A stretch of DNA of 64,000 nucleotides. It comes from Bacterioplanoides pacificum (lineage in GTDB: Bacteria; Pseudomonadota; Gammaproteobacteria; Pseudomonadales; Oceanobacteraceae). Below the pieces are notes generated by a model. The model was not told the origin of the DNA, ran no database searches, and worked only from the letters and a program-made list of their open reading frames with translations. Made by a program: the position numbers and the translations under genes. Numbering within the stretch: position 1 is the stretch's first letter; every line of letters begins with the position of its first letter. The DNA lies in the NCBI RefSeq assembly GCF_042648445.1, contig NZ_JBHRYB010000005.1, positions 744,001 to 808,000 of the forward strand. The letters are read 5' to 3'. Of the stretch, positions 52,301-59,879 are shown one piece after another.

Positions 52301-52651
52301 AAGCACACCAAAGCGTTCGTCCGCTTCAACACGCGTATCAGCTAAAACCTCAACTACAACAGCATATTCTTTACCGGCCTGAACGGAATAACTACCGGAC
52401 AATGGCAAAAAATCACTATCCTCGACCGCTTCAAGATCAAACGTTTGATAAGAAATTTTACCGCTGCGCTGAGCGACAAAAGTTAATACAATTTCCGCTG
52501 AATTCTGGTTTCCTTCGACAACCTCAGAGTGGCCATTACTGATGACAGCCGGATCATCCGTAACCCGTCCCGAACCGGAACCACCACAGGATGGTAATAA
52601 AATTACCATCATCCAAAGCAGTAACAGTTTTTCACGGCACGGCCAAGACAT
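46316..52651 (-). CDS. Giant Calx-beta repeat lipoprotein with C-terminal DUF1566-like domain
   Basis: 2111 residues. Lipoprotein signal with LPSC (Cys22), so a membrane-anchored, probably surface-exposed rod. The body is made of Calx-beta domains; I count 14 copies of the acidic turn D-x-x-V-E-x-x-E (for example SLVEPDE, NVVEPDE) and frequent NDD/NND domain ends, which bind calcium in this fold. Residues about 1346-1760 are three near-identical tandem repeats. The last 120 residues carry a DUF1566/Lcl-like domain (CLHDSNTGYMWA, GYRWQRPSVADFLNLL) with cysteines. Likely adhesion or biofilm function; no LapG-type or T1SS end seen. Confidence 0.85.
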   Translation of the reverse strand: MSWPCREKLLLLWMMVILLPSCGGSGSGRVTDDPAVISNGHSEVVEGNQNSAEIVLTFVAQRSGKISYQTFDLEAVEDSDFLPLSGSYSVQAGKEYAVVVEVLADTRVEADERFGVLLSDENGSEIATLYGKILNDDFPRFSVADAETTEVDFGSSKLIFTVTLSENTIDDFPLHVSTLAQQGIGVAEADQDYTVVDSQITFTRNMLSQDVVVMVVGDSLVEPDEVMTLQVSHSSLVREASGLIRTDDVPGQDGYPTFEINGGKSQTVAESAEEKDAQGYSVYQIPFVVDNNFSGEVSEPFELFYQLRQAENRSEHEAAGVSLAGAEDYDDTPRGVIITPGTSVYQATVRIKDDNELEGTEVVQLQLLNDQGAEFGATSLYIRDNESPRFQVSSADDISDDLAFWEGTGTNRNLEVNIAYQEQTNGAEADYFYVLYTDGKKSDFNDFDSPASETEISRERITISSEMAASIHLPISADSDVEANEVFYLQLLDEFQNELVDENGLPLIYELTIVNDDLPRVSWYQRGIEDVSQPISELVISEGEAAVTLYLQLEDDSGQYASALQHFDVVIAAQVPDSDQLNNCSWVSKTVLTLDEDFSLSNNDALAKGESRIAVTFDINDDELVECDERSIVSASLQSRYGALNSTAGHADLLLTVQNNDTAQVTVNGFSEIEDAASHAFDLSLNAGVTVKLKYKLLFNGTDDNDFSDVQVPKPELDASAGEWHELILAPQNSGLPQAEVALAVERDSLVELNEEVTLLLQFDHVAEDFPVRMSICPVGQSCVDAGQPVDDDYASVAGTLVNDDRLTIWRNESPYIRDGNHISGSETNLSGLQPMSFLVEGMLAANFPPVTISPSTEVCSANKCTTKDKDFQEVAVNLELNPDGSVKPFSVSYFIQDQLVEPEEKGAVSLRLAIDGIADDDRALYISGEMAAQDLRFSYEVNDDDVISPDLTLTNNAGDEPASLSVTETLTLKLNGRIADNVDDLVLVLSAECDNCGNEGQDFNSGLGNSGDDSEVELSAKEGELDRENHFYDMEILSDNVVEPDETITYRLSLKAGSNARYLNSKTGVIDEVSYVIRKNGKLSPAVSLSETEIEEGPGKALTVTIDLGGNRVGSNITDMIFELTSVCSGGCDSHAGSGEDDYSDDVPMSINLAGIPYNPSYKITILNDNLTEPTERFTYKLALASNGNASYLASDIVDKFAISFADFTLKDDDKLKPRVYFRHHSAAAENSEASPELIFKPGGLIADNVVKEDLTFVVVGECSGCGKNVNDDYSESSDAVKRFDYTREKPLLSLVIKDDSVVEPDEEITYTLHLAAGSDSDYLHESVTEAEIATASYTIKNNDLIKPLIEFSKSSGLESDTKLALKLSLSDQEDLTIGDNVENLKMKLVPSCGNGSIGCGSNFDDDDSDSSHVDIDLKGVGHSHDITLKIEDDSVVEPDEIITYTLQLADATGSVYLDKSVTETEVETEIATASYTIKNNDLIKPLIKFSKSSGPESDTELALSLSDQKGLTIGDNVNNLNMKLVPSCGNGSIGCGSNFDDDDSDSSHVDIDLGDDITLKIADDSVVEPDEIITYTLQLADATGSVYLDKSVTETEAEAETEIATASYTIKNNDLIKPLIKFSKSSGPESDTELALSLSDQKGLTIGDNVENLKMKLVPSCDNGSIGCGSNFDDDDSDSSHVDIDLKGVGHSHDITLKIEDDSVVEPDEKITYTLKLADATGSVYLDKSVTETEAETETETETEAEIATASYTIKNNDFVTISYVGGSRAVLESTSETQPLALEVCIPDEGSVSDEAKESDFTARAQELSVLSQGMASGVEERLSSATLGQDYWLSDSNDTSSNSVELKLLKFEFGSDNCYLKELVNFKDDALLERNEWFNINVTQSDLCEGGNCFGYGMPVPASSYESGDFNDEGLFVIVNDDDVISAVDSGLSRCLIINSDVAAVDCDADGNIPLHDAQVVFPERSFTFVTNDGEPVPPIRPVDDGSTPPSIGTEEYPCLHDSNTGYMWAISKEENVPIEVCGYRTDPEGYRWQRPSVADFLNLLDLSTPDAAPLSLNGYFITADECLVDGKWVVDADNGLTYCHNEASPGTVPFGPSDLKTMYVYH
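47372..48616 (-). repeat. Three tandem near-identical repeats inside the Calx-beta gene
   Basis: Units at 47372-47803 (432 bases), 47804-48202 (399) and 48203-48616 (414), all multiples of three, so the frame holds. A diverged fourth copy begins at 48617. Length differences are explained by the number of hexamers in the microsatellite (8, 5 and 4 units), by loss of a KGVGHSH segment in the middle unit and by two extra residues in the third. Recent duplication is the simplest reading. Confidence 0.9.
47408..47455 (-). repeat. Hexanucleotide microsatellite (TTCCGT/TTCCGC, 8 units)
   Basis: Eight in-frame hexamers encode alternating Thr/Ala and Glu between KSVTE and IATASY. The matching places in the other copies have five, four and (diverged copy) two units. 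Slippage would change linker length by two residues without breaking the frame. Confidence 0.9.
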
Positions 52652-52766
52652 GACAAAATCCCTTTATTACACAGCATTCCTTTTCGGCGGCGATTATATC
52701 GACTCCCGATTTTTTTTCCATCAATTATGAATACAAATTTCAACAGCCTATCGTCATGACAAACGG

Positions 52767-52795
52767 TTGACAAAGCAGTCCAAACTCCAGATACT
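52767..52795 (+). promoter_or_regulatory. Sigma-70 promoter of the tssA operon
   Basis: Perfect TTGACA (52767-52772), exact 17-base spacer and GATACT (52790-52795, four of six), 65 bases before the tssA ATG. No sigma-54 -24/-12 element is seen. It lies in the divergent gap with the giant gene. Confidence 0.7.
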
Positions 52796-52860
52796 CCGCC
52801 TCGCAAATACGGTCGTAGCCCGACTGAATTTCAGGACCATAGCCAACACGGAAGATTAAA

Positions 52861-54540
52861 ATGGCTGATATTTCTCATCCTTACTCGGAATTGGGCCGCG
52901 CTCCCATTAATGCCGAAAATCCAGCTGGCATTAACGCAAAATACGAACACACCTACGAAGAACTCATGAGTGAGCTAAACAAGCTTGAATCAATCAGTTC
53001 TGCCAAGATCGACTGGAGTGTCATCCGTACTTTATCCTTAGATCTGTTAAAAAACACCACAAAAGATTTTTCAGTTGCCGCCTACCTGGCGGTAGCATTG
53101 CAGGAGCTTGAGGGTTATGCCGGCCTGCTTTATGGCCTAGATATTCTGACCCAGCTCAATGAGAACTACTGGGAAACCGCTTTTCCCCCAGTGAAACGCC
53201 TGCGTGGACGAAAAACTGCAATTGAATGGTTTGCCGAAAAAGCAAACCACTACCTGTCAAATAATCCTGTCGGCGTTAACGATCAACAGCACATTATCGA
53301 TTGCGCTAAGCTACTAAAGGATCTGGATTATTCATTAGCAGAAAAGATGGGGGATTCGGCACCAGCTATCACTGACCTCAGCCGAGCCCTCAAACAAGCC
53401 AGGCAGGCAGCTGAATTCGAACTTAAAAACAAAGTACAGGAAGGCCCGACCAATAAGCCGGTTCAATCTGTCCCCGGTAGCCAGCAACAAACAACAGACT
53501 CCAGCACACCAGTGCCTAATCAACCAGTCACAGAGTCAGTAGCGGACACAACCCCAATCCAATCGGCAACGGCCCACAGCCTGCCAGAAAAAAAAGAGCA
53601 GCCACCAAAACCCGGCAGGACAGCACTGACACAGGACATTGTCAGTGATATATCAAGTGATGCCGATGCACGCAAGGCTTATAAACAAATCCAGGAAGGC
53701 ATGCGTAAGCTGGCTGACTTCCATGCCCAGCAAAAACCTTCCGACCCTCGCCGTTACCGCCTCTCCCGCTCCGCATTGTGGGATTCCATTGATAAACTGC
53801 CACCCAATAAAGATGGCAAAACTCAGTTACCAAAACCACCTACGGATAAGTTAAAAAAGCTGAAGGAACTACTGCAGCAAGGTGACTATTTAGAAGTCAT
53901 TCAGCAGGCTGAAACCTCTGCCTGCAAAATGCCTTATTGGTTTGATGGAACACGCTTAATCGTCAGTGCTCTGGAAGCACTGGGCGCCGAATACCAGAAA
54001 GCCAGGGATGCTTTACTCGAAGAACTGACTCAGTTTTTACGTCGCGTGCCTAAGATAATCGAACTGCACTACAGCGACGGTACTCCATTCGCTGATGATC
54101 AGACACGATTCTGGCTATCAACACTAGCCGCTGACAAGCAGGACACTCCGGTGCCGAAAGCCGCCGCTGACACGCTGTCGGAAATTATCAAAGAGGCCGA
54201 GAAACTTACAGCCTCGGGAAAGCTTCAGGAAGCTCTCGGACGTTTAAAGGCCGGTTTTGTTCCGGCTAATATGCGCGATCAATTCCGTGTCAGGCTCGCA
54301 AAAGCAGAGCTGATTGCTAATGCCGGCCATACCGAAGTGGCTATCCCATTACTACAGCAGTTAGTTGAAAACATTGATACCACTCAAGTGAGTGACTGGG
54401 AACCTGATTTTGTAGCACGTGCTTACGATTTGTTAGTTAAAGCATACGGACGCACAGAAGATAACGACAGTCAGGAAGCCCGAAGCCAGGCTTTCAGCCG
54501 TTTATGCTGGTTAAATCCGATTCTGGCAACCAGTGTTTAA
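52861..54540 (+). CDS. tssA: T6SS protein TssA (ImpA/VasJ type)
   Basis: 559 residues. The N-terminal ImpA domain starts HPYSELGRAPINAENPAG and runs to about residue 130. A Pro/Gln/Thr-rich linker (about 180-260) leads to the VasJ-like C-terminal helical domain (about 265-559). TssA primes baseplate and sheath assembly; forms with this C-terminal domain can act as sheath caps. First gene of the operon. Confidence 0.92.
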   Translation: MADISHPYSELGRAPINAENPAGINAKYEHTYEELMSELNKLESISSAKIDWSVIRTLSLDLLKNTTKDFSVAAYLAVALQELEGYAGLLYGLDILTQLNENYWETAFPPVKRLRGRKTAIEWFAEKANHYLSNNPVGVNDQQHIIDCAKLLKDLDYSLAEKMGDSAPAITDLSRALKQARQAAEFELKNKVQEGPTNKPVQSVPGSQQQTTDSSTPVPNQPVTESVADTTPIQSATAHSLPEKKEQPPKPGRTALTQDIVSDISSDADARKAYKQIQEGMRKLADFHAQQKPSDPRRYRLSRSALWDSIDKLPPNKDGKTQLPKPPTDKLKKLKELLQQGDYLEVIQQAETSACKMPYWFDGTRLIVSALEALGAEYQKARDALLEELTQFLRRVPKIIELHYSDGTPFADDQTRFWLSTLAADKQDTPVPKAAADTLSEIIKEAEKLTASGKLQEALGRLKAGFVPANMRDQFRVRLAKAELIANAGHTEVAIPLLQQLVENIDTTQVSDWEPDFVARAYDLLVKAYGRTEDNDSQEARSQAFSRLCWLNPILATSV

Positions 54541-54574
54541 TTAAGTTCCAAACGAGTAATAAAGGGAGAGCAAT

Positions 54575-55063
54575 ATGGCTGGAAATGGCAGCGTCGCGCC
54601 TAAAGAGCGCATCAACATTTCTTACAAATCTAATACTGGCGGTGCGTCAGAGAGCGTTGAATTGCCACTTAAATTATTGGTAATGGATGATTTTACTGGA
54701 CGCGAAAGCGATGAAGTCATTGAAGATCGTGAGCCGGTTAACGTCAATAAAGACAACTTTAATGATGTTATTAAGAGTCACAACCTGTCTATGAGCTTCA
54801 GCGTACCGAATAAACTGCGTGAGCAATCTGACGACGACATCAGCGTCGAACTGAAGATGGATAGCCTACAGGATTTCGGCCCGTCGAAGGTAGCTGAACA
54901 GGTTCCTGAGCTGGCCAGTTTACTCGAGCTACGTCGGGCACTTCAGGCACTGAAAGGCCCCCTGGGTAATGTCCCAGCCTTCCGGAAAACCATTCAATCC
55001 ATCCTGGAAAATTCAGAAACCCGCGCTCAGATCATGAGCGAACTGGGTCTGAATGAGGAGTAA
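54575..55063 (+). CDS. tssB: T6SS sheath small subunit TssB
   Basis: 162 residues. RINISYKSNTGG, VELPLKLLVMDDFTGR and the C-terminal LELRRALQALKGPLGN are the TssB signature. Forms the contractile sheath with TssC. SD AGGGAGAG; six bases before tssC. Confidence 0.97.
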   Translation: MAGNGSVAPKERINISYKSNTGGASESVELPLKLLVMDDFTGRESDEVIEDREPVNVNKDNFNDVIKSHNLSMSFSVPNKLREQSDDDISVELKMDSLQDFGPSKVAEQVPELASLLELRRALQALKGPLGNVPAFRKTIQSILENSETRAQIMSELGLNEE

Positions 55064-55069
55064 CAGGCC

Positions 55070-56548
55070 ATGACCACATCCGTAGAAAATAATACCGTCC
55101 CCGAACTTGCAGAGGCAGGCAATTCATTACTGGAGCAAGTAATGCTGGAGACCCGCATGTCTCCTGATGATGACGGTTTTGATACGGCTCGCCAGGGAGT
55201 TGAAGCATTTATTTCAGACCTGGTTAAGAACAACCGTCACGTCGACAAAATAGAAAAAAAACTGGTCGACGATATGATCAGTGCCATTGACACAAAAATC
55301 AGTGATCAACTTGATGAAATTATTCATGCCGATGCATTCAAAAAGGTTGAATCAGCATGGCGGGGGCTGCATTTTCTTGTAAACCGCACGGATTTTAAGC
55401 AAAACATTCTGATTGAAATGATCAGTGCCAGTAAAGACGAACTGATTGAAGACTTCGAAGATTCACCGGATGTTACCCGGTCAGGCCTGTATAAACATGT
55501 TTATTCAGCAGAGTACGGTCAATTCGGCGGCAAACCTTACGGTGCCATCATTTCCGGCTATTCGATCGATCCGAATGCGCAAGATATGAAACTGTTACAG
55601 GATCTGGCATCAATTGGGGCAATGTCGCATGCTCCCTTTATTGCTTCGGCTGGCCCTAAGTTTTTTGGCCTGGAAGATTTCTCTGGCTTACCTGCCCTCA
55701 AGGATCTCGAATCTATTTTCGAAGGACCACAATACGTTAAGTGGCAAGGGTTCCGTGAGTCTGATGATGCACGCAATGTTGCCCTGACAGTTCCAAGATT
55801 TATGCTGCGCTCACCTTATGGTGAAGATAATAAGGTCAAAGAGTTTGATTACCAGGAAGGTATCAATAAGGACTTCCGAAAATTATGCTGGGGTAGTGCC
55901 TCTTATGCCTTTGCCGCCAACATGTCTCGCTCCTTCGCTGAGTACCGTTGGTGCCCTAATATTATCGGCCCACAGAGCGGCGGTGAAGTTCTGGATTTAC
56001 CGGTTTACAAATACGAAGAAAACGGTGAAACCCGTATTTACACACCAAGTGAAGTCATGGTATCTGACCGTCAGGAATTTGAACTGGCCGAGCAAGGATT
56101 TGTAGGCCTGGTCGCCAGAAAAGGTACAGACAACGCAACCTTCTTTTCCGCCAACAGCTGCCAGAAGCCCAAGTTTTTTGGCAACAGTCCGGAAGCCAAA
56201 CAGGCAGAAACCAATTATAAACTGGGTACCGAACTGCCCTATCTGTTTATGATCGATCGCCTGGCCCACTACATCAAAGTTCTACAGCGGGAGCACATCG
56301 GCAGCTGGAAAACCCGAAACGATCTCGATCGTGAATTAAATCAATGGGTCCGCCAATATGTTGCCGATCAGGACAACCCGCCGCCAGAGGTCCGTAGTCG
56401 TAAACCTCTGCGTGAAGCAAGTATCGTTGTGACCGACGATGAAGGAAATCCAGGATTTTACCGTGTCGAGATGAACGTAAGACCGCATTTCAAATATATG
56501 GGATCAAGTTTTACGCTCTCTCTGGCCGGGAAACTGGATAAAGAGTGA
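55070..56548 (+). CDS. tssC: T6SS sheath large subunit TssC
   Basis: 492 residues, full family length. N-terminal part with ESAWRGLHFLV and DFEDSPDVTRSGLYKHVY, middle with FGGKPYGAIISGY, and C-terminal GNPGFYRVEMNVRPHFKYMG, which belongs to the sheath handshake region. SD is the GAGGAG at the tssB stop. Confidence 0.97.
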   Translation: MTTSVENNTVPELAEAGNSLLEQVMLETRMSPDDDGFDTARQGVEAFISDLVKNNRHVDKIEKKLVDDMISAIDTKISDQLDEIIHADAFKKVESAWRGLHFLVNRTDFKQNILIEMISASKDELIEDFEDSPDVTRSGLYKHVYSAEYGQFGGKPYGAIISGYSIDPNAQDMKLLQDLASIGAMSHAPFIASAGPKFFGLEDFSGLPALKDLESIFEGPQYVKWQGFRESDDARNVALTVPRFMLRSPYGEDNKVKEFDYQEGINKDFRKLCWGSASYAFAANMSRSFAEYRWCPNIIGPQSGGEVLDLPVYKYEENGETRIYTPSEVMVSDRQEFELAEQGFVGLVARKGTDNATFFSANSCQKPKFFGNSPEAKQAETNYKLGTELPYLFMIDRLAHYIKVLQREHIGSWKTRNDLDRELNQWVRQYVADQDNPPPEVRSRKPLREASIVVTDDEGNPGFYRVEMNVRPHFKYMGSSFTLSLAGKLDKE

Positions 56549-56632
56549 AGGAGTACAGCTTTGGTCGGGTATTAATTCGATCTGTTGTTTCTCTATATAA
56601 AGCTATCTACAACATTATCTAGGAGATAATAC

Positions 56633-57145
56633 ATGGCAATTCCTGCTTATATGATGATTGAAGGACAGAACCAAGGCGAAATCAGCTCTGGTGCACTGAG
56701 TGAAGATTCCGTAGGTACGGCTACTCAGGATGGCCACGAAGATGAAATCATGGTTCAGGCTTTCCATCACCATGTACCGCGTGGCACGAATGAGCAAAAC
56801 GGTCAGATCACCAGCATGCCTTCGATGCGCCCAATGCAGATCACAAAAATGATCGATAAAGCAACCCCTCTGCTGCACAATGCCCTGACCTCAGGTGAGC
56901 AGCTGAACATTACTATCAACTGGTACCGTATTTCCGCCAGCGGCGAAGAAGAGCTGTACTACGTGATGGAAATGGAAAATGCCGTACTGATCGATATTGA
57001 AACTGTTCTGCCAAGCATTGGCGATCCGACTCAGGCTCACCTGGGTCACATGGAAGTGCTGCACATCAACCCGGGTTCTATTACCTGGACACACGAAGCT
57101 GCTGGTACCGAAGGCGCATACCGCTTCGGTTCTACCACTGCTTAA
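56633..57145 (+). CDS. hcp: T6SS tube protein Hcp
   Basis: 170 residues. IPAYMMIEGQNQGEI and the end SGSITWTHEAAG-like GSITWTHEAAGTEGAYRFG are typical. Hexameric rings stack into the inner tube. A hairpin with a short T-run follows, which would favour abundant hcp message over downstream genes. Confidence 0.96.
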   Translation: MAIPAYMMIEGQNQGEISSGALSEDSVGTATQDGHEDEIMVQAFHHHVPRGTNEQNGQITSMPSMRPMQITKMIDKATPLLHNALTSGEQLNITINWYRISASGEEELYYVMEMENAVLIDIETVLPSIGDPTQAHLGHMEVLHINPGSITWTHEAAGTEGAYRFGSTTA

Positions 57146-57160
57146 TTGCTGTGCCTCAGA

Positions 57161-57184
57161 CCTGCGCCATAAGGCGCAGGTTTT
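57161..57184 (+). terminator. Partial terminator between hcp and tssJ
   Basis: CCTGCGCC (57161-57168) pairs with GGCGCAGG (57173-57180), loop ATAA, followed by TTTTAATTT. It lies inside an operon, so it probably attenuates rather than ends transcription. Confidence 0.8.
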
Positions 57185-57204
57185 AATTTATCGCAGGATG
57201 CATT

Positions 57205-57789
57205 GTGAAATTTTTTACACTAATACTGTCTTTTTTATTAGCGTCATGTGCCAGTAAAACCATCCTGGAAGTTGCGCCAGAAGACTGGACCTATCATGAC
57301 AGGGCCATTCATGTACACACGACGGCGCCAACAGATTTGAACTCCATCAGTGGCCGGCCACACACATTGATGATCGGGGTTTTCCAACTCAATGACCCAA
57401 ATACTTTTCAGGGGTTATCAGCTACTCGCGAAGGTGCGGTGAAGTTACTTAATGAAGGCCGGGTTGATGACACTGTCGCGCAATTTGATCGCCTTATTAT
57501 TCAGTCTGGTGAAGAAAAAGTTATCTCCATTGATCGCGCACAAAGTGCCATGTATGTCGGATTAATATCCGGTTACTTCGGACTGAATACAGAACTGGAT
57601 GTCCATATATTCAACATTCCGGTAAAAGCCGCAAAACGAGGTGCGGTTGACCTGGTACTGGCCAATCTGGGGTTAATTGCTGATGAGGCAAAAGCAATCC
57701 CTGATGAAATGTATATTGATATTGCTCTGGGCCGAAAGAGCACCCGGGAAATCAACTTGGTCAGCCAAGAAGATACCAAATTTTTCTAA
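57205..57789 (+). CDS. tssJ: T6SS outer membrane lipoprotein TssJ
   Basis: 194 residues. Signal peptide with lipobox LASC (Cys15). The mature part starts with VAPEDWTYHDRAIHVHTTAPTDLN-like strands of the transthyretin fold and contains GVFQLNDPNTF, seen in the TssM-binding L1-2 region of TssJ. Anchors TssM to the outer membrane. Longer than many TssJ proteins (about 150-180). Confidence 0.9.
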   Translation: MKFFTLILSFLLASCASKTILEVAPEDWTYHDRAIHVHTTAPTDLNSISGRPHTLMIGVFQLNDPNTFQGLSATREGAVKLLNEGRVDDTVAQFDRLIIQSGEEKVISIDRAQSAMYVGLISGYFGLNTELDVHIFNIPVKAAKRGAVDLVLANLGLIADEAKAIPDEMYIDIALGRKSTREINLVSQEDTKFF

Positions 57790-57811
57790 TCTGGTAAGTC
57801 AAGAGGAAAGC

Positions 57812-59194
57812 ATGCCAACGGTTAAACCTATTTTCTGGCGTCAGGGAATGTTTCTGCAACCACAACATTTCCAGTTAGCCGAGCTCTGCCAGGCAGAAAA
57901 ACTGAATCAGATTCGCGAACAAAGCCGTCCCTGGTTCTGGGGCATTACACAACTTTCTGTTGCCAGAGAGTCCTTGATCAATCGTCAGGTAGAAATCGAA
58001 TCTGGTAGTTTCATTTTTCAGGACGGTGCTATTGCAGAAATCGACAAGAATGCATTAATACACAGCCGCTCACTGGAAGGCATTGAGGTTGATCCGGAAG
58101 AACCTTTGTCTGTATATGTTGGACTACGTAAACTGAGTCAACTCGACCCTAATGTCAGCGTTATTCATAACAATACCGAGATTGAGTCAATTCAGACGCG
58201 TTTTTTCACCCATGCGGCTCCAGAAACCGCTGCTGACAGATATGCAAATGAAAAACCTGCGGACATTCAAACCCTGACCTATAAACTGAAAATTGTTTTT
58301 TCTCATGAACTTAAAGAACATTCAGATTACCACCTCATCCCTGTCACCCGTATTGTACTGGATGGCGAGAAACTGACGTACGACCACAACTTTATCCCGC
58401 CGTTAATCAATATTGAGGCCTCGGATACCGCCAGGCGACTAGTCAAAGAACTCAAAGACGAACTGAGTGGACGTGCATTCCAGCTAAACAGCATGACTGA
58501 CAGTGCTTCATCCCAAGGCTTCGACCCCAATATGATGCGCTATCGATTAGGTTTACAGGCTCTGGCTCGCTATGTGCCCCGCTTTACTCACCTATCTGAA
58601 GCCACCTCAGTTTCGCCATGGGACGTTTACGGCTATATGCGCGAACTCGTAGGTGAAGTCAGTATTTTTTCTCGAGGAATTAACTTTCTGGGTGAGAATA
58701 AAGATGGAGAAGCATTAATACCAGCGTACCGGCACTCCAATATATGGGAATGCTTCAGTGCTGCGCGGACATTAATAACTCAGCTACTTAATGAAATTTC
58801 TATCGGGCCTCAATTTCTGGTCGAGTTTACCCGTAATGAACAGCGTTTCGAAGTTGATATTCCACCGGAGTTCTTTGAAGACCATGTTGATTTCTATCTG
58901 ATTCTGAATACAGAATCCCCGTGGTCCGATCATTCACAGTCCTTTCTCACAACAGCAAAACTTGCAGAAGTCAGCATGGTGGAAACGCTTATTGAACGAT
59001 CTCTTCCAGGAGTCGGTGTATTACATATGCCAGGCCCACCAGCAGGTTTACCCAAAAAAGCTCATGCCAACTATGCTCGCATCGATATTCACGACGACAA
59101 ATGGGGTCAGGTGATTAACAAGAAAAGCCTTGGCTTACAGTGGGATGAAGCTCCGAATGATCTTTCGATTGAACTGGTTATTCTGAAAAAATAA
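57812..59194 (+). CDS. tssK: T6SS baseplate protein TssK
   Basis: 460 residues from the ATG at 57812 with AAGAGG upstream; the frame is open back into tssJ but that part is not protein-like. IFWRQGMFLQPQHFQ is the TssK hallmark. Links the baseplate (TssFG) to the membrane complex (TssLM). 22 bases after tssJ. Confidence 0.95.
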   Translation: MPTVKPIFWRQGMFLQPQHFQLAELCQAEKLNQIREQSRPWFWGITQLSVARESLINRQVEIESGSFIFQDGAIAEIDKNALIHSRSLEGIEVDPEEPLSVYVGLRKLSQLDPNVSVIHNNTEIESIQTRFFTHAAPETAADRYANEKPADIQTLTYKLKIVFSHELKEHSDYHLIPVTRIVLDGEKLTYDHNFIPPLINIEASDTARRLVKELKDELSGRAFQLNSMTDSASSQGFDPNMMRYRLGLQALARYVPRFTHLSEATSVSPWDVYGYMRELVGEVSIFSRGINFLGENKDGEALIPAYRHSNIWECFSAARTLITQLLNEISIGPQFLVEFTRNEQRFEVDIPPEFFEDHVDFYLILNTESPWSDHSQSFLTTAKLAEVSMVETLIERSLPGVGVLHMPGPPAGLPKKAHANYARIDIHDDKWGQVINKKSLGLQWDEAPNDLSIELVILKK

Positions 59195-59203
59195 GAGTTT
59201 TTT

Positions 59204-59878
59204 ATGCGATTAGTCGATTACTATCTTGAAGATCTTCTGTCAATTCGCCAAATAATTGGTCAATTAAGCGATACAGACAAACTGAGTGCCGACGAACTTA
59301 AAAGTAAGTTTATTAGCATGATCAGCAATGCACACACTAATGCAGCAACAGCAGGTGTGACTGAGGAAATACGCATCAAATCACTATTCCCGGTAGCTGC
59401 ACTGATCGACGAACTGGTTCTCACTTCAGAATGGCCAGAAAAAAGTGAGTGGAAAAATGCATCCCTGCAGCGTCATTACTTTAATACAACCAGTGCAGGC
59501 AGCGAATTCTACGAGCGGCTTAATCTGCTAAATCGCAGAGGAGAAGATAGTGATATCCGAGAGGTTTTTCTAATCTGCCTTGGCTTGGGTTTTAAAGGCA
59601 AGTTTTTTATGCCCGAAGACCGGCCAAGAATTGAAGAAGCAAGGGGTTACAACCTGTCCCTTCTATTACCCGAAGACTCACACTCACGTTTGGATAAGAC
59701 CATTCTTTTCTCTCAGGCTTATCAGAAAGATATGCGCGAGAATAAACTCATGCGAAGTCGAACAAATCTCCTTCCCATTTTCACGGCCATCCCTTTCATT
59801 ACCGTCATCAGTATGTTTGTTTTTTATGCAGCCCAGATTGACAACTGGATTTCCGACATTATTGGCCTGGTAAAGTGA
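59204..59878 (+). CDS. tssL: T6SS membrane protein TssL (DotU type)
   Basis: 224 residues. The DotU cytoplasmic domain (about 1-185) is followed by one C-terminal membrane segment (about 188-210, IFTAIPFITVISMFVFYAAQ). There is no OmpA-like peptidoglycan-binding extension, so wall anchoring must come from another protein. One base before tssM. Confidence 0.93.
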   Translation: MRLVDYYLEDLLSIRQIIGQLSDTDKLSADELKSKFISMISNAHTNAATAGVTEEIRIKSLFPVAALIDELVLTSEWPEKSEWKNASLQRHYFNTTSAGSEFYERLNLLNRRGEDSDIREVFLICLGLGFKGKFFMPEDRPRIEEARGYNLSLLLPEDSHSRLDKTILFSQAYQKDMRENKLMRSRTNLLPIFTAIPFITVISMFVFYAAQIDNWISDIIGLVK

Positions 59879-59879
59879 C

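Noticed and set aside
52652..52860. Sigma-54 promoter for the T6SS operon
   Set aside because: No GG-N10-GC pair with fitting context was found, whereas a good -35/-10 pair is present at 52767-52795.
57677..57811. 45-codon upstream extension of tssK overlapping tssJ
   Set aside because: No SD and no similarity; the ATG at 57812 has AAGAGG upstream and starts the TssK hallmark region.
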